Shown here: piece by piece, positions 11,423-23,000 of the stretch
Position numbering within the stretch: the first letter of the stretch is position 1
How the letters are laid out: every line of letters begins with the position of its first letter
DNA from: Haemonchus contortus
Lineage: Eukaryota; Nematoda; Chromadorea; Rhabditida; Trichostrongylidae
Assembly (NCBI GenBank): GCA_000469685.2
Contig: LS997564.1
Location: forward strand, 7,218,591-7,282,590
Reading direction: 5' to 3'
Length of the DNA: 64,000 nucleotides
The notes under the pieces: generated by a model
Told to the model about the DNA's origin: nothing
The model's database searches: none
Seen by the model: the letters and a program-made list of their open reading frames with translations, nothing else
Translations under genes and position numbers: made by a program

Positions 11423-14400
11423 CTACGTAGTTTTCAACAGATTTAACAGCTTGTTATCCTGTACAACACTTTTTGTATCACATGTATCCATTGCTTCTTG
11501 CGATGCTACACCTTCTAACACCGACGCATCTTGAACACACGCCGAATGATACGCCTAGAAAATAAGAAATTTGATTCATACTAACCCACTGGTATAATTG
11601 TAAGCGTAAAACCGGTCGTAACAAAAACACACCTGATTATTTACTATAACACAATCTTTCAGTTTCCATACCCCATCATCATCTTCATCACAATATTCTT
11701 CAAATTCTTCACAACATACAGCACAATTCTGGAAGACACAGATTTAGACAAGGAGTTGCATTTGAACAATTAGCTATAGACGCACCTTATTTACAGCCTC
11801 CCGAGCAGATACTGTTAATATAGGAACGGATTCTTCTATTGTTTCTGAAATCGCAAGCCATAACATAGATAGAAACAAAATACAAACAAAAAACACGAAA
11901 AAATATGTCACTGAGCACACAAACCAGCACTGCCACTTGTTACACTGATGCCCGTTTCCTCCTCTTCCTCACTCTTCAGCCAATCCTGAAAGCCATGTGA
12001 TAAAACTGTTGAAAAACAGACAGGAAATATGTACAGGAGATGCAGCTCGTCTGCTCTACCTCCTCAGCAGACATCAACAGTGTTACTTGATTGCTAACTC
12101 AGAGAGACTATGGGAATTACATATTTGCACATAATAACGCTTTAGACCCACCTTGCTGCTAGCGTACCACGGCCGGCTAGTGCTCGCCTTTTCAAAAGTT
12201 TTCAAGTTCCTTTTCACATGCCAGTCAAGGTGCCGTTCATAACGCTCTCCTTTCAGCTCCATGCGCTGACCGCAATGAGGGCATGCATTCTGCTGTTTCT
12301 CATGAAGAGCATCGACAACACTTTCATAACGTCTGAAATGAGACGAAAATTTGAATAAAGCACCGCAAAAGCAATTAAGTTAATACCTACATTTTGAGCG
12401 TTCGCATATTGAACTCCTTCAGTGGAGCTGAGGGAACGGACCGTCGTTCCACCACACTTATACTGAAACATGAAATTATAAGACACAGTCGATAGAAAAG
12501 CTCTCAAATTGACGGGAGGTTATGGGTAATACTTATGAAAGTATCTGGAACTAGAAAGGAACGTTTTATAGTCCTTCCCCTACACATGCTGATCGTTCAA
12601 AAGATTCATGTCGAATTTCGGAGTAAGAAAAACTCGATAGGAACAACGATACCCCTTTTTAATTGACTTCGAGTACTGAAGTAATGCGCTTTTACTTCTT
12701 CTTAAAAAAACCCTTAGGCGACGAAGCTGAATGATCTTAACAAATCATCCCTATGAACCTTACCTGTGTTCACTGGGAATAGGTGGCGTGGTGTCGCGTA
12801 ACATCGTGGCAGTATGCCTGAGCCTGTCTCGTGTAGACGGACTTGGAGCAGGAGCAGGTGCAGGCTCCGGTTTTTTCAAAAATCCGCTTTGTTGAAGTTT
12901 CTTCAACAAATTGAAGGGATCCAATGATGGCTCTGGAATTCATCACTCATACATTACAACATTTCTGATTATCTCGGAACTTATTGTCGCGTTAGTCTAA
13001 CCTGGCTTGTTTTCGCTCTTGTTCGCTCGAATGCGATTCAACTCCGCTGTCAACTCATATGCTGGATCTGGGTTGATCTTCACATCAGGAGCAGGGCCAG
13101 CTAATCGAATCTCATGTCGACGGCCATCTATTGTTGCAACTATAGGTGCACCTGAAAGAAGTAGAAATACGATTGATAAAAAAAGTTTATAGATGCTAAA
13201 AACATGACTTCGAGCAGAAGATAAAAAAAGAGAAGGCTTAAGAAATTACTGTCTACCTCCAAACTGTCCTCTGAAGGAGAAGTTATTCAGATAGAGTTCC
13301 CGACTTGGTGCTCCGAATCGAAGAATATGTTCTTTTCCGTCAATAATTACTGCTTTCGATTCACCAAAATGTAACAAGTGAGGCACACCATCTATTATCA
13401 CATTACGTGGAGTTCCGGCAAAGAAAATCCTAAAGTAGAACTTCTAGCAAATTTTTTCAGCACGTCAAACTTTACAACTCCTAAAACATACTTATGTGGT
13501 AGACCATTTCGCTCTATAACAGCTATGTCATTGACATACTCCACTTCGTGTGCTTTACCGTCAACGAAAATACGGTTGTTTGATGGGATATCTAGCTTGA
13601 CAGGAGCTTCTGCCGTAATAATCTGAAAATAGAGGACTGTGATTAAACTGGTTGGAAAACTTTACACCAGAAAAAGACTCAAGCTCACCGCATTTGAACC
13701 GGAAGGCGCTTGTGTTGGAGGGGTGAGGACCGTCGTACCCGGCACCGCAGGACGATATCCTGGAGGCATTGGGAATCCATTTGGCCCGCGAACTGGTGCT
13801 TGTTGTTGTAATGAGTTTCCAGCAGGAACATAATTCGGTGGCATTGGAAGTCCTGTTGGGCCAGGCACTGATGGAGCCGACGCGACGTAATTTGGTGGCA
13901 TAGGTAAAGTTGATGTCGATGGTACAACTGGAGGATGATAGTTGGGAGGCATAGGAAGACCACCAGTACCCGGTATCGATGAAGGCACGTGGAAGTTCGG
14001 TGGCATGGGGAGGCTTGAAGCAGATGATTGAAGTTGTGGGCAGCTTGATGAATGTCCACTTGAGGATAATGGTGGCGGCGATCGTCCTGGCAGAGGTAGT
14101 TGTTGCTGAGCCCGACCTATTGAAGACTTCGCCTGGACGGTGAAAGCATGCGAGCCCAGAATCGGAGTCGGCTTCACAACGGTATCCTTACTGAAAACGA
14201 TTGAACTGATATAAACATAAACAACGGGATCCATTCAAACTACACTCGTGAAACATTTGAATTTTTTCTTCACATGTTCTGATCAGTACTTACCTTCTTC
14301 TACAACTTCAATTATAAAAAGTAGCAGATCCCTTTAGGATTGTTACTCCCTAAATGAACCCCAAAACATTTTTAAGACTTACGTATTATGATGAGCTAAT

Positions 14401-16329
14401 GACCTTAGGTCTTCATCATGTGATTTAGGAGGAGAGCGTTTCCGTTTTGTATCGATATGAGGGCCTCCAACCGAACCGGCTTTTCTCTTAGGCGGTAGCG
14501 CGCTTGAGTGGGCTGGAGGGGTAGGCTCGTCTGGCTCCGTCTTAATTGTGCGATCACAGGGCCGGACGGGAGGCAAATCCAAAAGCTCGTCGCTGAAATC
14601 GAAAGACTTATATCCTTTGCCATTTCAAGGGATGGTTATCTAGACAATAAACACGCACATTAGCTCCTTCTTTGGCTCCTTCAATTCGGTTTTAAACCGT
14701 ACCCTCTTCGGAACCTCAGACTTAACCTTCTTGGGCACGTCATCGCTCTGCAAAACGAATTTTACTTAAACATATCTGGAAAATCTCTCAAAGTTGGGTT
14801 ATTGAATGAATTCAATGCCGCCGGAGAGCAAGTTCATGTATCTGGAGGCAGAAACTAGACACATTTACGCTGTGCGGATGGGTATCTTGCGCAAAAACAA
14901 GCACAGCAATGGGCTATTTGTGCAGCCGTTTCTTCCATTCTACGCAATGTGGTCATAGGTCAGTCTGTTGGCCAAGAAAAACTGACATTCAACAAATCAA
15001 TAAGGACCAAACATGAATCAAGTCAAGACGCTACAATTAAATTGTACGAACTCTTTAAAAGTTGCACATCAAACTTTGTCTGTGTGCTTAAATAAAACGT
15101 CGTAAAATCTTAGCAATGGGTAAAAATCGACGGTCACGTTGAAAACATCATGAACAAGTGCTTATAATATAAATTCTCTGAAACAATGATCTGCCCCTGC
15201 ATACATGACCTCGAAATTAACGCTCATTGAAGGGGTTCTCTAATGATACCAGACGTTCACATACAAAGCAAGGGCTGGCCTCAAACATAGAACTAGCTTC
15301 AAACCCCAACCACGATGGATGGCCAAAGGGCATCCATGAGCATACGATATTTCCAAGTGTTCTCGGAAGTGAGCCTCTTCAACCAAACGATTCACTTTAG
15401 TTGGCAGCGTCTTACCGGCTCTATTTGTATCCTCTAGGGTGGATGTCTTCATGAATCACTTATCCAACGAAATAGCGAATCAAAACAAATTCACAATTGA
15501 TTCACAAACCCATCCATTAATTTCTCATGAATATAATATGAAGGGGCAATGGAAGTATATTTTATTGATAACAGGGTCATCAGTACAAAATTAAATACCG
15601 CGGTGTTCTGTCCGTTGTTCTGAATAAACTTGGGATTGACGTGAACTTTGCCATGGACTGGTTTGAGAGCCGGTGCCACAGGAGCTGGTGGCGGTGCTGC
15701 TGGTGTTGGATTTGTCACAACAGGGGGTTTTGCACCCTGCTTCAATGCAGTGAGCGGCCATGCTCGATCGATTTCGTTCACTTTGATGTCCAGTTGATAC
15801 AGCTTCGATCGATTGAAAATGTCGCCCCATGTTTGCCGAAGGCGGTACATGGCTGCTCGCACAACTTCATCACCCTGGAACTATATGTGGTATTAACGAA
15901 GGGCAAACCCTCGACTAAATATTATCGAAGCATACCTCTAGAAAGACATGGATGAAGACCCGTACGATTATTTTTGCAAAAAGATCCTTGTAATCACTAT
16001 TGGGTATGTTCTTCATTATTGAATCGGCAACATACAATATCGGTAACTTTTGAGCTTTTGGCACCTAAATGAGCTTTGCGTTACAAGAGTGTTCAGAGAT
16101 CTCATGGATGAACTACTCCGATCCCATTTTTTTCCGTAAGACTCTTAAATCCTAACAACTAGTTGAATTCGGAAAACTGCAACTAATACTACATCAAAAA
16201 CTTACTGTATAAATTTGCTTTTCTATGGTTTCTACTATAGAGGCTGCATGTTGTTGATAGTCCTCGGCCAGAATGGTTAAAAGATTGATTTGTGTCTTAT
16301 TGTTGTTCACTAATTCATCGAGAGTCAAC
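11423..16329 (-). CDS. pcf-11: Pre-mRNA cleavage complex II / termination factor PCF11, first exon unresolved
   Basis: PCF11 binds the Pol II C-terminal domain and drives mRNA 3' cleavage and termination in the nucleus. Exons (minus): 16329-16206, 16064-15936, 15874-15599, 14747-14659, 14592-14383, 14190-13689, 13622-13492, 13429-13257, 13151-13002, 12932-12764, 12332-12152, 11985-11925, 11844-11786, 11728-11633, 11554-11423 (stop). All phases agree, giving about 826 residues. Domain order: CID (INLLTILAED; KLPILYVADSIMKN; MYRLRQTW; KLYQLDIKVNEID), then KVHVNPKFI, a basic linker, a low-complexity block with five PMPP repeats, IDG...FG repeats (VIIDGVPHLLHFG, VIIDGKEHILRFG), a C2H2-like finger (CPHCGQ...HLDWH), and a second finger (CAVC...HSAC). 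The order matches metazoan PCF11. The exon carrying the start codon, upstream of 16329, was not identified. The 14748-15598 intron could hide a small exon. Confidence 0.95.
13729..14010 (-). repeat. PMPP-motif repeats within pcf-11 exon
   Basis: The pcf-11 exon 14190-13689 encodes five imperfect repeats of about 20-28 residues, each containing PMPPN or PMPPG followed by an aromatic residue (LPMPPNF, LPMPPNY three times, FPMPPGY), separated by P/S/T/V-rich linkers. The region is likely disordered. Such repeats can expand or contract between species. Confidence 0.8.
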
Positions 16330-17108
16330 CTGAAACCATTTTAATAAAAGCATATTTAGAGAAGAGTCTTGTGCTTTGTGGTGCTTTTTTCTCGGTTGCT
16401 CTAGGAAGTGGAACGTCTGCAAAAGGAAAAAAGGAAAGCACAAAAGGAAGCAAAAAAAAGCTTCCAGTATTTTGTTGAGAAGTTCTATGCACTGAGACTG
16501 GACTTCTTGCAACCGGTTCCCAAACCTACACGGAATAACCTTTTCGTTTTGACTGTGAAATCTTTTTTTTTTGTTTGAGGTTATGAATAGAATCCGAATT
16601 AGTCACATATCGACTATCCACAGATTCGTAAAAGTCTTTGATTCCAATCCCGCTGGGTTTTTTTGCACACCTGAACCATTTGCTTCGGTCCAGTGTAAAG
16701 CCGGAGTTGCCAGGTATTCAGAGGGAAAGGTCACCGCTGGTGCAATGCTATAGAGACGCGTGAATTGTGTTCAGGAAACCGGAACCATGGCGAGGTATTG
16801 ATCGGCAAATTCGTGTGTCTAACCAAGTCTTTTTTTCCAATTTCGAAAAAGAATTTGTCAATGTGGCTATATGTGTTTAAACAACGCACTCAACATCTCC
16901 GCCCCCCATATAAATGTGAAAGGATTTGACTGACGTATCAGGGCTAAATTATTTGCTTAAAAACGACGTAATACGATGCCCATGACCACTATGCCCGTTT
17001 GTAATATCAGATAATGCAAACACCAGAAGTGCAAGACAGCACAAACTCGTACCAGGGGAATATGCATACCAGTGGGCATAAGCTGAAGAGTATTGCTAGA
17101 TATCATCA

Positions 17109-17198
17109 TTAACCCTTTGACGACAATGCGGATTTCGACGTGACGTGCGCCAGTGATAGTGGCACCCAGCGTGGGCGCCATTATCGTCAAAGGGTTAA
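17109..17198. mobile_element. Small foldback/MITE with 15-bp perfect terminal inverted repeats
   Basis: TTAACCCTTTGACGA at 17109-17123 is the exact reverse complement of 17184-17198, and pairing continues inward to about 20 bp with one mismatch. The whole unit is 90 bp. The ends start TTAA, which could include a TTAA or TA target site, but a flanking duplication is not separable from the inverted repeat. Confidence 0.7.
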
Positions 17199-19841
17199 TC
17201 TGACCCTCGGGTTCCTCCCAGTCTCTCTCGTTCCAACCTAAAATGGGCCATCTAGACTTATTGTATTACGACATCAACTAATTCACTGCATCCGCTTTCT
17301 GTCTGTAAAGGTTTATTAATCACTTTGTATCATATTCTTTTTTTTTTACCCTCTATAATTGTATTTTCGTAGTCATTCATCGCAAAACCTACTTATACTC
17401 CTTGGCGGCTTCTTTGGCTGAAGACATAGCAACAGGATAAAAACTGATTCACAATATCACAAACTTCAGCGACAGTGTACCCGATCACTACTGCGCAAAT
17501 ATCAAAATCTGAAAATCAAGTGAACCATCCTTCTGATTAAATACACCATATAACGTACTAAAAAGCGCTGAGCCACGAAAAAACGATTAAGCAAACGAAG
17601 GCTAAACAGAGAATGCATTATGCCAACTCTCTTCTCAACTGCAATGATGATTTCGATGGCAAGATACTGTACCTATGAATGACAAATCTCATTAGTTTAG
17701 GCGACACTGACAGCTGTAAACTGGTCTCCAGTTGTTTCGTTTCATCTTCCTCGTGATCCGCGATAACACTGCCAGAAACAGTTACAAAAACGGCTAACTG
17801 GCATATCGATTTCGTAGGGAAGAATCATAATCATAGATTAAAACGAATAATAATTAGCTCACAATCTGTATAACTGGTAAATCGTATCAGACAAAAAGGT
17901 GTTCCCCAGCTAAAGTATGTGAGGAAAAAAAGAGAAACTTCCCCCGTGAAATCATTCCGAACGTCCCCATCACACCAACCACTCGCCGAACCGGCTTCCC
18001 CGATCCTATGAGAGGCTTTCAATGAGTGTGTTACACCGCGTGTACATACGATTGGTTACTATCGTATGCTTCAAAATCTGACATGCCAAGATCCCACCTC
18101 ATACATAGGTATCCTTCGAAAACAACTGCAGGTCACCTAAAAACGTGCAGAACTACCGTTCTAGATTAATCATGCCTGTCTAGGCATCACAGCTTCAACT
18201 TCGACGAATTGAATACACCGTTTCAGCTGAAAAAGCCCTTTCCTGCAAACTCTAGCAAGCACACGGTGATCCGTGGTTCCATCTGAAGGATCCGATGTGT
18301 GACCCCTGTTCTCGAAAGCGAGTAGTCGCGCACAACAAAACTCATGCGCAATGGGTCGATCAATAGTTTTTCTAACTCTGAGGCATTCAAACACATCTAT
18401 CACCGCTTGGCAGCTATCGCCGACCTGCTCAGCAGTATACAGGATAGAGCTTTACAAAAGCATATCAGTGACGGATGCCTCGTCTCTCTGAACACACTTT
18501 TATAAGTCTGGAAAACAGATAAGAATTTACTACCGTATGCCCCGCACGGTCTACATCGACGCTTTGGCAATATCAAACAGGAAGGCTGTTTCGACAGATA
18601 ATCATCCGGAATTGAACATGAACATCACACAAACAAGACTTCGTTGCCTGTTGCGCTACATAATTAATCGCAACATAATTGCGCCACACAATGACGTTAC
18701 TTTGTCATTAGCCATTGCGTTTGTAGTGGAGCACGGTAGTAAACACATAACGCAATTTCGAATGATCCATTAGCCTACTGTACGAATTCATGAATTGACT
18801 GCACGGAAGCGGACGAATCCTGAGAGAGAGAGTTGAGAACTGGCTTAGGGAACATAGCAATCCGCGATCATCTCATTGCACCTGTTACTGTCCTGTTCTG
18901 TGTGAAACAATGTTAGAACAGGCTTTCGAGTTACTAATTACCAGTCAAAAAAAAAAAAAACTCGCATAAACCCTTTCATCTGAAATCTGATAAAAAAGAA
19001 GTAATGATCTATGCACTGATAGCTTTTGCATAACATAGGTTGATAAAAAAAGGCATTTGCTTCATAAGCCATCGCAAAAGGGTGGTCCGGTAGAGTGAAA
19101 CCAAGCCAAGTACAATGTTTGAACATAAGTGATACATAACTGGTGAACAAATGAGATTCATCATTCACCTTCAACAATCAGAACAACTGAAATGTGTCTA
19201 CCTCTTTAGAACCCGAAATTGTATTTAGCAATAGCTATTACACTTTATGCGAAAGATAAACAGTACACATAATCTAAGAATAACTTGAACCCGTTCAATA
19301 AAGCGAAGAGAAGACGTCGCATTCACCAGTGTCGAAGACCTCGGTTCCACTTGTTGCGTCAACACGTCCTATCCTAGAACGGTGACATCACACAGGATAT
19401 CATCAACTAAAGATCAGTATATTTAAATTGAAGCATAGTTTGTAATAGCATATCAAGCGAACAGCTAAAGAAGCATATTCAACTGAAACACAAGTTGTAG
19501 GAAAACAGGAAATGTTTAGATCCTGGTGCACTACTAGCTTGGAGCAAGCAAGGGGAAGCATAGAAAAAAGTGAGAAACAGGTCCGAATCTTCCGATAACA
19601 ATATCTATTTCTCAAATTCAAGCGTACAAAACAATATTTCGAAAACCAATCGAGGTGTATGTATGAATTGGACCTCTTCCCAGCATTGCTTCTACATTGG
19701 ACTCCATTTACTGCTCACCCCCAACTCTCCCAAACCATTATGGCACCTAAACTTACTAGCTACGAAACGATAAGTATGAAAACACGAACTTGTTCAATAT
19801 TACAAGAAACGAAAGATAAAACTGCATAAAATCCCTTAGGA

Positions 19842-19932
19842 ACTGGCGAGGGCGATCACGAAGCGCAAATACGAAAACGAGGCCGCCGACTGTGACGCAC
19901 CGCCTGCCGCGACACCCAAGAGCCGATCAATA
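19842..19932 (+). other. Possible orphan exon
   Basis: Bounded by CCTTAG before 19842 and GTAGAC after 19932, this reads ELARAITKRKYENEAADC and continues with an Ala/Pro-rich tail, ending in phase 1. The composition is protein-like, but the phase does not join the first SMARCD exon at 20070 or 20265. It may belong to an alternative 5' end or an unrecognised gene, or be chance. Confidence 0.25.
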
Positions 19933-20069
19933 GGTAGACCTGCACATCTAACTAGTTTACGGTAGTGTTTGGCAGTTGGACATAATTCAAACGGCCGGTG
20001 GCAATCGATTTTGAGATTCGGATTCGTCGCTTTCTAAACATCTAAGCCGTTTTTTTATTTATTGGCATT

Positions 20070-23000
20070 ATGCAGCAGCAAAGAGGAGTGGGAGCGCCTG
20101 GCCAGCCATTAGGACGATACCCGCCTCAGGTAGGTTGTCTTGGAATTTGTGCTTACGTTCGTTGTTCTTGCCATAGATTCACGTATTCAGCAAATGTTTC
20201 ACACGCTATGATACTTTCTGTATAACTTGCAGGGAATTGTTTCCCTAAGATAATGAAATTTCAGCCAGGAGCCACGCCGCAATCGGCTATGAGACGACCC
20301 GGCGGTCCTCAAATGCCTTCTCAAGGTCCACAACTGCAAGCCAATCGGGTCTCACAACCTCTTCGTAAAAAGAAAAGATATGCCGACAAACTTATTTCAC
20401 CTCAGGTGAGAAAAGTACATAGCGGATTTTCATGGTAGATGGTATCCGGGATTGGGATAAATGCCATATGCAATGGGTCCAGAGCTGGAAACGCGGAACC
20501 TATTAGGGTGTTTCCTTGCTTGCCTAACTCCGTGTCGCTTTAATCAGTAGCAACCAGAACGCTGAACAAGTTCGGAAAACGGAAAGAAAGCAACATAGAG
20601 GTATCACAAGGAGCGAAATGGGTTATATTCACGAAGTACTTCCTCTTCGAGCTTGGTTGTCGAATTGCCGACTCGACTGTTTCCATTGAATCCTTGCATT
20701 TTTGTTATGCATATCCAATTCATTTTTCTATTACTTAGTTTTATTTTGCCCTTTGTTCTTGATCGATTTTTTTACTTTCATTTTTTGCATTCATTTTATT
20801 TTTCCTATTAAATTTAATATTCCTAATTTCGATCAGCGCGAAGTTTCACGGGAAAACCGCTGTGGCGAAGTAAAAGAAGTTTTGAGTGTAACAGATTTGC
20901 GAATGTTTTACTAGAATAAGTCGGGCAATGACATATTTAATGAATTTGTTAAATTCATGTTGGCATCAGCGTTATTCAGACTGTCACAACTCTAATTGTA
21001 AGGAAGGTTTATTGTCAAGATATGAGCAAATATAATGCTTTATAGGTGAGAGAGCTCGTTCCGGAATCTCAAGCTTACATGGACCTACTTGCTTTCGAGC
21101 AAAAACTTGACGCTACAATAACAAGAAAAAAGCTTGACATCCAGGTACAACCTTTTTCGAAGCTTTTTTTCAAATAACTACTCCGTTTCTTTGAATTCGA
21201 AATGAATTGTGCTTTTGAGAGGTTTTTGTAGGTAATCAAGCGTGAAAATCGGTTCTCGGTGAGAACGCTTAGTGGGCGCGCTATGGACGCACAAGTTTAT
21301 GCGTCTGCCGTTCCCCAAATTCGCCAAAAAATTGCATGCTGAGAATGCATGTACACGACGTTGTGTCAGGGGCATTAATGTTTGCGTGCTGTACCCTCTG
21401 CCATTGTCTATTACTGTGGATCGTCCTACTGGCTATCCTTTGTCAAATGGTTTTAGTAATTTTTCCCAGAAGCTCTTCTTGTTTTCTGAAAACAAATTCT
21501 CGTCTGAATTGAGGCTTGAATTTAGAAAAAAACGAAATCGAGAGGGTTACAATGATGGGAAGAATAAACATTTTTCTGATTTATGGACCAACTTTTTAGT
21601 CAGGAGGTTTACCTTATATCTATGGACCTACTGCAGCAAATAATCGATACAACTAGTTTCTAGATGAACATTCAATATATCAGAAACTTGCTAACTGGTT
21701 TGCACCTTTTTGCCTCCCATTACAGAGCAAACGATACCCATAGAAAAAGTTTCTAGCGCAAGTTTCCATTTCAATGGACATGAAATTGTCCTGCCTTTCC
21801 ATGAAGTGTATATTGGCCCTTGAAGTCGCTATTTAAATGTTGCTATTCAAAGTTTACCGAACTCGTCAGGTATGAGAAGAATACGTAAGGACTAGAAGCG
21901 TCATGAGTTTGCGGATGGTGAATCCATAAGGCAAGCACTGCAAGGCGTCGTGCTGGTATGCTCAAACAAGCACAACGCAATGCGTTATGCATGCGTGGGC
22001 ATGTTATCTTCATCTTGCATCTTTTTGCCTCCCATTATTGGAATTAACGTTAACTGAAGGAGAAGATCTCAGCACAAATTTCCACTTCAGTGGATTTGGA
22101 AGTTTTCTGGCTTTCCAGGAAGTGCATAATGGCAGTTGAAGTTAGTATTCCAGACCGTATCCATTCATGAAACAAAATTCATCGAGGTTCCAAGGACGGG
22201 AATAATATGTAAAAACTAGATGGGTCGTGATCAATCTCCAGCTGTAAAAAACATAGGGATTTGCGCTCTCCTATAGCCCGCTCTTTACAAATTTCTAAAA
22301 GCGTATTTTCTTTTTTTTGTTTTTGGTTCCCTTCTGCCTTATATGGAGAGCTCAACTTAACATCTGAAAGGAAATCAGAAAATTGATAGAATGGTTTCCC
22401 GAAAGAAGTAGTTATAGAGCAATGTAGCCAAGATTATCAACTGGTGTCACTGCGTCGACACTAGACGAAAACTGATTGCGAAGGGTAGCAGAACGGAGCA
22501 GAACCTCGCATCAGAAAGAAATGGTGGAATAATTGCTGCAGTGTCGTGAAATTCGGTTTCTTTTGTGAAGCTCAGTATTGACTTTAACACACCTACGCAA
22601 GGCACATCTATACATGCCTTCCATGAATTTGTTTTCCGTTAGTTTGAAGCGACGCCGGCACAAAGTATGAGCACTGTCCATTCTCTATTTGATTCTTAAT
22701 CAGATGCAGTCACTTCCAAGTGAGGAATGAAATGTTTCTCCATGTAGCGAATTTCAAACAGGGTTTGTCTAAAGTTATATTGTGGCGATTGTAAACTTGA
22801 AGTCGTCGACCCTCTTGAACTTGCGACCAGACATGCTTAATGACTCTGCACTTGGTAAAACTAGTGATTCGTACTATTCACTTATCAAAGCGTCAAGACC
22901 CGCGTTTACTGCAAAATTTTACCCTCAGAAGTCGTTGATTCGATGTCGCTTTTAGGAATTTCATTCTAATAGCTACATTCTTGTATCAAGTTCAAGAAAT

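Larger units (their letters stand above)
16330..20069. other. Non-coding interval between pcf-11 and the SMARCD gene
   Basis: About 3.7 kb with no recognised gene, between divergently oriented genes. It should contain the pcf-11 start exon and promoter on the left and the SMARCD promoter on the right. It holds a 90-bp foldback at 17109-17198, homopolymer A/T runs (for example 18946-18960) and one possible orphan exon at 19842-19932. Several 60-80 codon open frames elsewhere show no family features. Confidence 0.6.

Noticed and set aside
13685..14059. 124-codon His/Gln-rich minus-strand frame
   Set aside because: It is an alternative frame over the PCF11 Pro-rich exon, whose own frame connects in phase to flanking exons.
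16315..16512. 65-codon minus-strand frame beginning MQEVQSQ, tested as the pcf-11 first exon
   Set aside because: It does not match the phase or sequence required before the LTLDEL exon at 16329 and ends in low-complexity Phe/Cys/Leu sequence.
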